Part shown: positions 38,021 to 44,576 of the stretch, piece after piece
Layout of the letters: every line of letters starts with the position of its first letter
Numbering within the stretch: the first letter of the stretch is position 1
Assembly: GCA_020845575.1 (NCBI GenBank)
Contig: JADLFL010000057.1
Coordinates: 1 to 44,576 of the forward strand
From: Acidobacteriota bacterium
GTDB lineage: Bacteria > Acidobacteriota > Vicinamibacteria > Vicinamibacterales > Vicinamibacteraceae
Reading direction: 5' to 3'
Length of the DNA stretch: 44,576 bases
Made by a program: the position numbers and the translations under genes
Notes under the pieces: model-generated
Told to the model about the DNA's origin: nothing
Database searches by the model: none
What the model saw: the letters and a program-made list of their open reading frames with translations, nothing else

Positions 38021-40432
38021 ATGAAACGTGACCTCGTGCACGCCATCCATGGATTGTGGCGGACGCCGCTGTCGTCCGGGCTCGCCGTGTTGTCGCTGGC
38101 GTTCGGTATCGCTGTCGCCACCTCGTTGTTCTCCGTGGTGAATGGGGTGCTGCTCCGACCGCTGCCGTATGCCGACGCCGATCGCGTCGTGACCGTTGCC
38201 GTGATGCGTGACGAGCCCACGTACGCGCTGGCTGGCGCGGAGGCGGTTGCGGTGCGTGCCATGTCGGATGTGTTCGAGGACGCCGCCATCCTCGAGAGCT
38301 GGGAGATCAGTTGGCGACCGCTCTGGGCGATGAGCGGAACCGGCACGGGCGAACGCCTGCACGGCGCGCTGGTGGATGCCAACTTCTTCGACGTGCTCGG
38401 CGTCTCCCCCGCGCTCGGGCGAACGTTCGTGCGCGGCGGCGACGACGGGGGCGTCGTCATCAGTGATGCGCTGTGGCGACGGCAGTTCGGCGCGTCGCGC
38501 GACGTGCTGGGCCGGACGCTGCGACTGGACGGTGTGGAACGCGAGGTAATCGGCGTGCTGCCGGCGGCGGTGCACGTGACGTATCCACAGCCGACCGACG
38601 CATACGTGCAGCGCACGGACAGCGTGATCCCGATGGCCGTCTCTTACCAGGTGGTGGCCAGGCTGTCGGCGGGTGTCACCGCCGCCGCGGCGACAAGCGC
38701 CGTCCAGGGGCTCGCCGTCGAGAGCGCCAAGGGTTCGCAACTCGGCGTGATCCCCGTCGGCGATCGATTGACGGCGCCGATCGCTGCCGGTATCTGGATG
38801 CTGACGATGGCCGCGCTGGTCCTGCTCGGCGCTGCCACCGCCAACACGAGCCTCCTCCTGATCACGCAAGCCGTCCGGCGGACGAGAAGCCTGGGGATCC
38901 GCATGGCGCTCGGCGCGACGCGGTGGCACATCTTCCGACTCCTGCTCGTGGAGCATCTGCTGGTGGGCGCGGCGGCTGTCGGCGTCGGCGCGTCGCTGGC
39001 GTACACGCTCGATCCACTCGTCAGGCGGATGGCGCCCCACACGCTTCCCCGCCTCGACGAGAGCGTGCTCGACGTCCGTGCGCTCGCCTTTGCCGCGCTC
39101 GTGGCATTGGCATGCGTGCTTGTAACCAGCGTGGTGGCGCACGTGGTGATGCAACGCAGCGATTGGCGCATCACGGCAGGTGAACTGGGCCGCACGGCGA
39201 CCACGCCCGCACGGGCGCTCGCGTGGCGGCGCGTCCTCCTGACGGCGCAATCGGCGCTGCTCCTTGTATCGCTCAGCGTCGCCGGCCTCCTGCTGCACAG
39301 TTTTCTCAACGTCTGGCGTCTCGACTTCGGCTTCGACACGCGCGGCGTCACCGCGGTGCGCCTGACCGCTGCGGCGTCGGCCACGCCCGAGACGCTCACG
39401 CAGGGCACCGGTGCCCGACTGGACTGGAAAGGCCCTTCCGCGCGTCTGGCCCGTGCAGCCGAGGCCCTGCGTGAACAGCTCGAAGCCGTGCCTGGCGTAA
39501 CCGCCGTCGCGTCGGCATCGGCCATCCCATTCGAAAGCTCTCCTGGTTTTACGGTAGTGCCGCACGGCGACAGCCCCGATGAACCGCGAGCGTCGCAGAT
39601 CCCCGCTCTCGTACGCGAGGTGAGCGACGGGTACTTCGCGCTCATGAACATCCCCGTGCTCGAGGGGCGAGCGATCTCGAAAGACGACGAGGCGCAGGGC
39701 AGGCGCGTGACGGTCCTGTCGCGCGATCTTGCAAGGCGCGTGTTCCCCGATTCGCCTGCCGTGGGTCGCACGCTGTACTGGGGCGAGCCGTACGAAGTCG
39801 TCGGGGTTGCGGGAGACGTGCGCTGGGAGGGTCCCGAGGACGCAGGCAGTCCGGCCTTCTACGTACCCACGCAGCCCGAGAATCTTGCCGCGAGGCAGAT
39901 CATGGTCCGTTCGAGCCTTCCTGTCGCCCATCTGATGCAACTGGTCCGCGAGCGGATGGCCGCCATCGATCCTCTCCAGCCGGTGGACCGTGTGATCGCT
40001 CTCGATGACGTGGTGGGGCGGTCGCTCGAACAACGCCGGTTCCATGCCTCGGCGACAACGACGTTCGGTGTCCTTGCACTGCTGCTCGCGGCCATCGGGA
40101 TCTCGGCCGGCGTTGCGGCGGCGGTCACCGAGCGGACACGTGAGTTCGGCATTCGCTCCGCGCTCGGCGCGTCGCGCATCCACATCAGGTGGCAGGCGAT
40201 GCGACACGCGTTGCGACCCGTGGCTGCCGGTCTCGCGTTGGGTGCTGTCGCCACGGTTTTCGTGACGCGTGCCCTTCGTGCGTTTCTCTTCGAGCTGTCG
40301 GCTTTCGATCCGTGGTCCCTGACCGCCACTGTGATTGTGGTGACGCTCGTCGCCGTGGCAGCAGCGTGGTACCCGGCCAGGCACGCCGTTCGTATCTCCC
40401 CCGTCGAGGCACTCCGGGCCGAGGACCGGTAG
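38021..40432 (+). CDS. ADOP-family ABC transporter permease without prefix domain (803 aa)
   Basis: Same two-unit FtsX/MacB layout as the permease at 34608-37232, but the N-terminal prefix domain is absent: MKRDLVHAIHGLWRTPL leads directly to the first membrane helix (~20-45). A periplasmic MacB-like domain follows, three helices at ~255-375, then a second unit with helices at ~405-430 and the last ~150 residues, ending PARHAVRISPVEALRAEDR. The ATG at 38021 follows an AAAGG site; the alternative ATG at 37994 adds nine residues. No PadR gene or ATPase is attached to it. Head-to-head with the padR operon. Confidence 0.88.
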   Translation: MKRDLVHAIHGLWRTPLSSGLAVLSLAFGIAVATSLFSVVNGVLLRPLPYADADRVVTVAVMRDEPTYALAGAEAVAVRAMSDVFEDAAILESWEISWRPLWAMSGTGTGERLHGALVDANFFDVLGVSPALGRTFVRGGDDGGVVISDALWRRQFGASRDVLGRTLRLDGVEREVIGVLPAAVHVTYPQPTDAYVQRTDSVIPMAVSYQVVARLSAGVTAAAATSAVQGLAVESAKGSQLGVIPVGDRLTAPIAAGIWMLTMAALVLLGAATANTSLLLITQAVRRTRSLGIRMALGATRWHIFRLLLVEHLLVGAAAVGVGASLAYTLDPLVRRMAPHTLPRLDESVLDVRALAFAALVALACVLVTSVVAHVVMQRSDWRITAGELGRTATTPARALAWRRVLLTAQSALLLVSLSVAGLLLHSFLNVWRLDFGFDTRGVTAVRLTAAASATPETLTQGTGARLDWKGPSARLARAAEALREQLEAVPGVTAVASASAIPFESSPGFTVVPHGDSPDEPRASQIPALVREVSDGYFALMNIPVLEGRAISKDDEAQGRRVTVLSRDLARRVFPDSPAVGRTLYWGEPYEVVGVAGDVRWEGPEDAGSPAFYVPTQPENLAARQIMVRSSLPVAHLMQLVRERMAAIDPLQPVDRVIALDDVVGRSLEQRRFHASATTTFGVLALLLAAIGISAGVAAAVTERTREFGIRSALGASRIHIRWQAMRHALRPVAAGLALGAVATVFVTRALRAFLFELSAFDPWSLTATVIVVTLVAVAAAWYPARHAVRISPVEALRAEDR

Positions 40433-40507
40433 TGGCATCCCGGAGGCCCTATCTCAAACATATTCATATTTCTACGAATTTGTCGTCATTAGACATATGA
40501 TTGGGGA
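40433..40507 (+). promoter_or_regulatory. Candidate promoter of the abiE pair in an AT-rich island
   Basis: A clearly AT-rich stretch (about 40463-40501) in otherwise GC-rich DNA. TATGAT at 40496-40501 is a good -10, six nt before the GTG start at 40508, so transcription would begin on or near the start codon (leaderless). No clear -35. AbiEi antitoxins of this family bind operator DNA here; no clean palindrome was identified. Confidence 0.35.
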
Positions 40508-41335
40508 GTGGCGAACGCGTTGGATCGGCTGCTGGATCTGCGGCTGGGACACGGTCGGCAACACCTGACCAAGGTCGAAGCCATGGAAGCCGTCGACCTG
40601 TCGGCAGCGGCCTTCAACGCCGCTGCGGCACGACTGGTGCGTCAGCGCCGGCTGGCTCGACCGAAGCAGGGCTTCTTCGTCATCCTCCGCCCGGAGGACC
40701 GCGTCGCCGGAGGTCCCGACCCGGCCCGCTGGATCGACCCGCTGATGCGCTACATCGGCGTCGACTACCGGGTATCGCTGCTGCGGGCCGCGGCGTTTCA
40801 CGGCTCCTCCCATCAGGCGGCGCAGGTCTTTCAGGTGATTGTTCCCAGACAACTGCGCCCGGTGGCCATCGAGCGCCAGCGCGTGGAGTTCATCTACCAG
40901 GCCCCCGACGCGTTCGCGGAGGTCAACACGCAGCCGTGGCTGGAGCAACTGAAGACCGACGCGGGGTTTGCGACGGTGGCCGGTATCGAGTTGCTACTCC
41001 TCGATGCCGTGCGGTACTTCCATCAGAGTGCCGGTTTCAACGGTGCCGCGCAGATCGTGCACGACCTCGGCGGACGGGCGAGTTCACAGAAGCTCGCGCG
41101 CGCCGCGGCTTCCTACGAGAACTCCGTCGTGCGTCGTCTCGGCTACCTTCTGGAGTACTTCGGCCACACCCGACAAGCCGCCAGTCTTCAGCCGCAGGCG
41201 AAGAAGGCGAAGTCGTTCAAGCCGCTCGATCCGTCGGCGCGCGTGGTGCCCGGTCTGACCGCCAGCGTCGGCGACACGGTCGAGTCTCCAACCTGGAAGC
41301 TGCGACTGAACGTACCCGTGGAGATCGACGCGTGA
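40508..41335 (+). CDS. abiEi: AbiEi-type antitoxin (275 aa)
   Basis: The N-terminal winged-helix region (residues ~1-60: LTKVEAMEAVDLSAAAFNAA... RQGFFVIL-type wing) and the following C-terminal domain match AbiEi family antitoxins, which neutralise AbiEii and repress their own operon. The gene stop overlaps the toxin start (GTGA), the standard order of antitoxin then toxin. GTG start at 40508; a later ATG at 40582 would remove part of the winged helix. The AT-rich upstream DNA suggests acquisition. Confidence 0.85.
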   Translation: MANALDRLLDLRLGHGRQHLTKVEAMEAVDLSAAAFNAAAARLVRQRRLARPKQGFFVILRPEDRVAGGPDPARWIDPLMRYIGVDYRVSLLRAAAFHGSSHQAAQVFQVIVPRQLRPVAIERQRVEFIYQAPDAFAEVNTQPWLEQLKTDAGFATVAGIELLLLDAVRYFHQSAGFNGAAQIVHDLGGRASSQKLARAAASYENSVVRRLGYLLEYFGHTRQAASLQPQAKKAKSFKPLDPSARVVPGLTASVGDTVESPTWKLRLNVPVEIDA

Positions 41336-42210
41336 TTCCGCTCGCCCACATTCAGGAATGGGCCGCAACGGCGCCGTGGCGGGATTCGCGGCAGGTCGAG
41401 CAGGACCTCATCATCTGTCGCGCGCTCTACGACATCTTCAACGAGCCGTTCCTCGCCGAGCGCCTGGCCTTCCGAGGCGGTACCGCAATTCACAAGCTGC
41501 TGTTCCGTCAGCCCCTTCGTTACTCGGAGGACATCGACCTCGTGCAGGTGCGCGCGGAACCGATCGGTCCGACGGTCAACGCGCTGCGCGACGTGTTGTC
41601 GTGGCTCGGCCCGTTCAAGCGGGACACCGCCGCGCACTCGCTCCACCTCGTCTACCGCTTCACGCCGGAGTCAGAACCGACGGTCAGAGCCAAGGTGAAG
41701 GTCGAGGTCAACACGCGGGAGCATGGGCACTTGTACGACCTGCGTACATATCCCTTCGCCATCGAGAACACCTGGTTCACTGGCCGGACGTCCATCGTGT
41801 CGTTCGAGCCGGAGGAACTATTCGGGACGAAACTCCGGGCGCTTCTGCAGCGTCGGAAAGGTCGCGACCTCTTCGACTTTCACGTCGGATTCGATCAACT
41901 CTCCCTCGACTCGGCGCGTGTGATCGCAGCGTTCGACCACTATGTGGCGCAGGACGGCATGACGATCTCGCGGGCGAACGCCGAGGAGCGGATGCTCGGG
42001 AAGCTGACGCGCAGCCTGACCGAGGACATCTCGCCGCTCCTCGCGCCCGGTGTCACTTACGACGAGGCCGACGCGCTCGACGCTTTCGCACGCGTCTGGT
42101 TCGAGCTACTGGCGAGCCTGAAGGGCCAGCCTTGGTACAGGTCCATGGCTGTGATCGAAGAGTTTCGCACGACCTCGCTGCCGGGACTCTTGCGATCGAC
42201 GAACGCGTGA
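41332..42210 (+). CDS. abiEii: AbiEii-type nucleotidyltransferase toxin (292 aa)
   Basis: Nucleotidyltransferase-like toxin of a type IV toxin-antitoxin system linked to phage resistance. The motifs are G49-G50-T51 with K55, then R63-Y-S-E-D67-I-D69-L (the DxD metal pair). Further K and D residues in the RRKGRDLFDFHVGFD region suit the family. Known members transfer nucleotides to targets such as tRNA. GTG at 41332 in a 4-nt overlap. Full length, no interruption, so the pair is probably functional. Confidence 0.87.
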   Translation: MIPLAHIQEWAATAPWRDSRQVEQDLIICRALYDIFNEPFLAERLAFRGGTAIHKLLFRQPLRYSEDIDLVQVRAEPIGPTVNALRDVLSWLGPFKRDTAAHSLHLVYRFTPESEPTVRAKVKVEVNTREHGHLYDLRTYPFAIENTWFTGRTSIVSFEPEELFGTKLRALLQRRKGRDLFDFHVGFDQLSLDSARVIAAFDHYVAQDGMTISRANAEERMLGKLTRSLTEDISPLLAPGVTYDEADALDAFARVWFELLASLKGQPWYRSMAVIEEFRTTSLPGLLRSTNA

Positions 42211-42579
42211 GCGTCATTGGCCACGCCCAACCCGCAGAGTGCCGCTCGCAAGGCGGCACCTGAAGGAGTCCGTAAGTGGCCTTGGCCTTGGGGCCACCGG
42301 CCGTTCAAACCGTAGGGGCGACCCTTGCCTGCCCTCCGTAGCTGCGAAGCAGCGGAGAGGGTGGTCGCCCGTCATCGGCGGATCGGCGAGGCGATCGGGC
42401 ACCCACAAGGGGTGCCCCTACACACGCTTATCGTCGGTCGGCCTTGGCACCGGCGGCGTACGTTACGTCAAGCGTTCGTCATTCGGCCCGCCTTCGTGCC
42501 TTTCGGTGCATTCGGCATTCGTCATTCAGCCCGCCTTCGCGACTGCGGCGCTACGGCGCGGCAGGCAGTACGATTCCCC
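42211..42579. other. Intergenic region of 369 nt dominated by repeats
   Basis: The first ~80 nt (42211-42289) hold a GCCGCTCGCAAGGCGGC hairpin (about 42240-42256) directly after abiEii, which could end transcription, and otherwise nothing recognisable. From 42290 on it is the second composite repeat, which reaches within 2 nt of the next ATG. Confidence 0.6.
42290..42577 (+). repeat. Composite repeat, copy 2 (longer)
   Basis: Same order of parts as 37774-37964: hairpin with nested 34-bp insert (42312-42378), inverse hairpin (42397-42421) and closing CCTTCGCGACTGCGGCGCT block. It has ~90 extra bases before the closing block, with an internal near-duplicate (CATTCGGCCCGCCTTCG and CATTCAGCCCGCCTTCG). 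It ends just before the oxidoreductase start codon. Confidence 0.75.
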
Positions 42580-43725
42580 ATGCGCGCGCTGGTGCTCGGC
42601 GGCGGAGTCGTAGGCGAGGCCGTTGCGTGGGACCTGACCCGCGTTGCGCCTGTCGCGGAAGTGACTGTCGCCGACGTCGATGCGCGACGGCTATCGGCGA
42701 TCGGCTCGCGACTCGGCGTGGAGACGAGGCACGCCGACCTGCGCGACACGACGCTCGTCGGACAGCTCGCCGCGCACGCAGACGTCACGATCGGCGCGCT
42801 GCCGAGCACGCTCGCGCTGCCTGTCATCGAGCGCATGGCGGAACTCGGACGCCGTCACGTGGACGTGAGCTTTCTCGCGGCGGATCCGCGCCAGTTCGAT
42901 GCCATCGCACGCTCATCGGGCGCCACGATCGTGTACGACTGCGGCGTCGCGCCTGGCCTGAGTCACGTACTCGTCGGCGAGGCGGTGCGACACATGGCGC
43001 GCACGACGAGCGTGCGCATCGATGTCGGCGGACTGCCCGTCGAGCCCGTGCCGCCCTTCTTCTACAAGGCGCCGTTCGCCCCCATCGACGTGATCGAGGA
43101 GTACACACGTCCCGCGCGCGTCGTGCGCAACGGACGCGTCACGACGCTGCCTGCGTTGAGCGAGCCCGAGGCCGTGAACATCGACGAGGTTGGCGCGCTC
43201 GAGGCGTTCAACACCGACGGCCTGCGCAGCCTCGTCGACACCGTCCACGCCGACACGATGACGGAGCGCACGCTGCGCTATCCCGGACATCTCGCGATCA
43301 TGCAAGCGCTCGCTGACGCAGGCCTGTTCGACACGAACCCTGTCGTCGTCGACGGTCGGTCTGTCGTGCCGCGCGATGTCACCTGCGCACTGCTCTTCCC
43401 GCACTGGCGCTATGCGCTCGGCGAACGTGATCTCACGGTGCTGACAGTCGATGTCGCCGGCATCGGTCACGACGAAGCACCATGTGCCTGTGGGTGGACG
43501 TTGGTGGACGTGCCGCCGAGCGGTGCGCCTCTGAGCAGCATGGCGCGCACCACAGCCGGCCCCGCCGCCATCGTCGCCCGCTGGCTCCACGCAGGCGTGG
43601 ACATCGAGCCCGGCATCCATCCGCCGGAGCGCCTCGGCCTCGACGGCCACGCCCCGGCGTTACTCGATGCCCTCGACGCGAGAAACATTCGTGTCGGGCG
43701 GCATCGCCCTCCCTTCACGCGCTGA
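42580..43725 (+). CDS. Saccharopine-dehydrogenase-like oxidoreductase (381 aa)
   Basis: N-terminal Rossmann fold with MRALVLGGGVVGEAVAWDL, the GxGxxG-type NAD(P) site (GGGVVG), followed by VTVADVDARRL. The CGVAPGLSHVLVGEA and PFFYKAPFAPIDVIEEY stretches are typical of the saccharopine dehydrogenase / Lys9-like family. Such proteins act in lysine or carboxynorspermidine/homospermidine metabolism, and the sequence alone does not decide. ATG at 42580, 2 nt after the repeat. No metabolic neighbour helps; the gene stands between two toxin-antitoxin pairs. Confidence 0.82.
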   Translation: MRALVLGGGVVGEAVAWDLTRVAPVAEVTVADVDARRLSAIGSRLGVETRHADLRDTTLVGQLAAHADVTIGALPSTLALPVIERMAELGRRHVDVSFLAADPRQFDAIARSSGATIVYDCGVAPGLSHVLVGEAVRHMARTTSVRIDVGGLPVEPVPPFFYKAPFAPIDVIEEYTRPARVVRNGRVTTLPALSEPEAVNIDEVGALEAFNTDGLRSLVDTVHADTMTERTLRYPGHLAIMQALADAGLFDTNPVVVDGRSVVPRDVTCALLFPHWRYALGERDLTVLTVDVAGIGHDEAPCACGWTLVDVPPSGAPLSSMARTTAGPAAIVARWLHAGVDIEPGIHPPERLGLDGHAPALLDALDARNIRVGRHRPPFTR

Positions 43726-43763
43726 TCGCCGAGGGCCGTCTCACCGGCGATACACTCAGACGC

Positions 43764-44000
43764 ATGGCCGAGGTCACGGTTCGACAGTTGAGAAATCAGG
43801 GCGCCGAGGTGCTGGAGCGCGTTACGCGCGGTGAGGCGCTCACCGTCACGCGCGATGGCGAGCCGGTTGCCGAACTGCGCCCGCTCCTGCGACGGCCTCT
43901 CTCCGCAGAAGCGTTGGTTCGCCGATGGCGCCGGCTCCCGCCCATCGATGCCGCGAGACTGAGGGCGGATGTCGACGCCGCCGTGGATCCTCTCCTGTGA
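43764..44000 (+). CDS. Phd/YefM-type antitoxin (78 aa)
   Basis: Reads MAEVTVRQLRNQGAEVLERV then TRGEALTVTRDGEPVAELRP: the whole Phd/YefM DNA-binding fold, with a flexible C-terminal segment (RLRADVDAAVDPLL) that would wrap the toxin. The stop overlaps the VapC-like start (GTGA). Such antitoxins repress their own promoter; the ~38-nt gap after the preceding gene gives little room, and CGATACACT at 43748-43756 is too weak to call. Confidence 0.88.
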   Translation: MAEVTVRQLRNQGAEVLERVTRGEALTVTRDGEPVAELRPLLRRPLSAEALVRRWRRLPPIDAARLRADVDAAVDPLL

Positions 44001-44443
44001 CCCCGCCGACTGTCCGTCATGCACGCGGCGTGCTCGACACCAACGCCGTCATTCTGCTGTCGCGCCTCGCAGACGCGACGGTATTGCCCGCCGAGCCCGT
44101 CATCACCGCCATTACGCTGGCTGAATTGTCCGTTGGGCCACTCGTCGCCACGACAGACGAAGAACGGGCGGCCCGTCAGGCGCACGTGCAGCAGGCGGAA
44201 GCCGACTTCACACCGTTGCCGTTCGACGCCGACGCGGCCCGTGCGTTCGGGCGCGTCACGGCCTCGCTGCGCACGGCAGGGCGCAAGACCAGCGCCCGCG
44301 CGTACGACGCGATGATTGCCGCGACGGCGCTCGCTCACGGACTGCCGCTCTACACGTGCAATCCGGATGATTTCGCCGGAATCGACGGCCTCGACGTCGT
44401 CGTTATCGACACGCCGATGCCACCCACGACGAACAACAGCTGA
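43997..44443 (+). CDS. vapC: VapC-like PIN-domain toxin (148 aa)
   Basis: PIN-domain ribonuclease. The acidic residues are D14 (GVLDTNAVI), E43 (TLAELSVG), D104 (AYDAMIAATALAHGLPLYT) and D125 (NPDDF). Together they make the metal site that cuts RNA, often tRNA or rRNA. The start is GTG at 43997 in overlap with the antitoxin stop; an upstream ATG at 43925 lies inside the antitoxin and is rejected. With the Phd-type antitoxin this is a complete type II pair. Confidence 0.9.
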   Translation: MTPPTVRHARGVLDTNAVILLSRLADATVLPAEPVITAITLAELSVGPLVATTDEERAARQAHVQQAEADFTPLPFDADAARAFGRVTASLRTAGRKTSARAYDAMIAATALAHGLPLYTCNPDDFAGIDGLDVVVIDTPMPPTTNNS

Positions 44444-44576
44444 CCACCAGACGGTGATAGTTGCCCTTGCGGTGTAGCCGACGGATTCCCGCCTGCGCCG
44501 ACAGCTACGGCGCGGAGGGCGACCCCTTCCTCCATACGAAGGCGCCGGTTGCATGCGCGTACCCTGAGCGCAGCGA
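44444..44576. other. Terminal 133 nt without a gene, repeat fragments
   Basis: It carries fragments similar to the composite repeats (AGCTACGGCGCGGAGGGCGACCCC) written here in part as AGCTACGGCGCGGAGGGC, and the last 17 bases (TACCCTGAGCGCAGCGA) look like the start of a CCTGAGCGAAG-type repeat cut by the window end. No coding evidence. Confidence 0.45.

Noticed and set aside
34608..40432. A complete MacAB-type ABC efflux operon
   Set aside because: No ATP-binding protein or membrane-fusion protein gene is present; only permease subunits were found.
37787..40438. Minus-strand open frame of 883 codons opposite the second ADOP permease
   Set aside because: Low-complexity Arg/His/Gly composition; the plus strand carries a full FtsX-type permease.
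43925..43996. ATG start for the VapC-like toxin at 43925
   Set aside because: It would overlap most of the antitoxin C-terminus out of frame; the GTG at 43997 gives a normal-length PIN protein and the usual 4-nt overlap.
44444..44576. A small gene at the window end
   Set aside because: Only repeat fragments are visible and no start with a supporting reading frame.
1..44576. tRNA, rRNA or riboswitch
   Set aside because: No cloverleaf-type or ribosomal sequence noticed on reading both strands; a covariance-model scan would be needed to be certain.

Overview
This is a GC-rich (by eye roughly two thirds G+C), densely coded bacterial chromosome segment. The best taxonomic clue is a pair of large ADOP-type ABC permeases (acidobacterial duplicated orphan permeases), one of them paired with a PadR regulator. 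With the Ser/Thr kinases, PQQ dehydrogenase, sulfatase and many interspersed hairpin repeats, this suggests Acidobacteriota, perhaps the Vicinamibacteria. That assignment is inferred from gene content, not from a marker gene. No rRNA, tRNA, CRISPR array, transposase or phage gene was seen.

Positions 1-14074 (minus strand) are one long, tightly overlapping operon for a Tad/Flp-type pilus or secretion machine. In transcription order it holds three small Flp-like pilins, a TadE-like and a TadG-like protein, a 213-aa pseudopilin-like protein with a Cys-rich tail, CpaB, the secretin CpaC, a MinD-like/CpaF fusion ATPase, TadB, a fourth small pilin, TadC, three FHA-domain membrane proteins and a GspE/PilB-type ATPase cut by the window edge. 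Next to it lie two divergent membrane Ser/Thr kinases (14162-16390 minus; 16520-19345 plus). Kinases beside three phosphothreonine-reader (FHA) proteins suggest a phosphorylation-controlled envelope machine.

Positions 19562-32806 are metabolic and housekeeping: an M61 peptidase; a minus-strand operon of amidohydrolase, PruA-type aldehyde dehydrogenase and sulfatase; a CDF cation transporter overlapping a PQQ/cytochrome c dehydrogenase; an MBL-fold hydrolase; then ClpS and ClpA. Positions 32822-34452 hold a DUF3592-like membrane protein and GrpE. Positions 34608-40432 hold PadR + ADOP permease (minus) and a second ADOP permease (plus). Positions 40508-44443 hold an AbiEi/AbiEii toxin-antitoxin pair, a saccharopine-dehydrogenase-like oxidoreductase and a Phd/VapC pair.

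The intergenic DNA is unusually rich in small repeats: heptanucleotide tracts (TTGCCGG / CCGGGCA type), a covarying GTAGGGGC hairpin family, a nested hairpin, a two-copy composite element and a CTTCGACTTCGCTCAGGG element. Several have become part of coding sequence, giving pilin leaders, a sulfatase signal peptide, a ClpA linker and some stop codons. These repeat/gene junctions and the FHA/kinase/Tad combination are the most unusual content.
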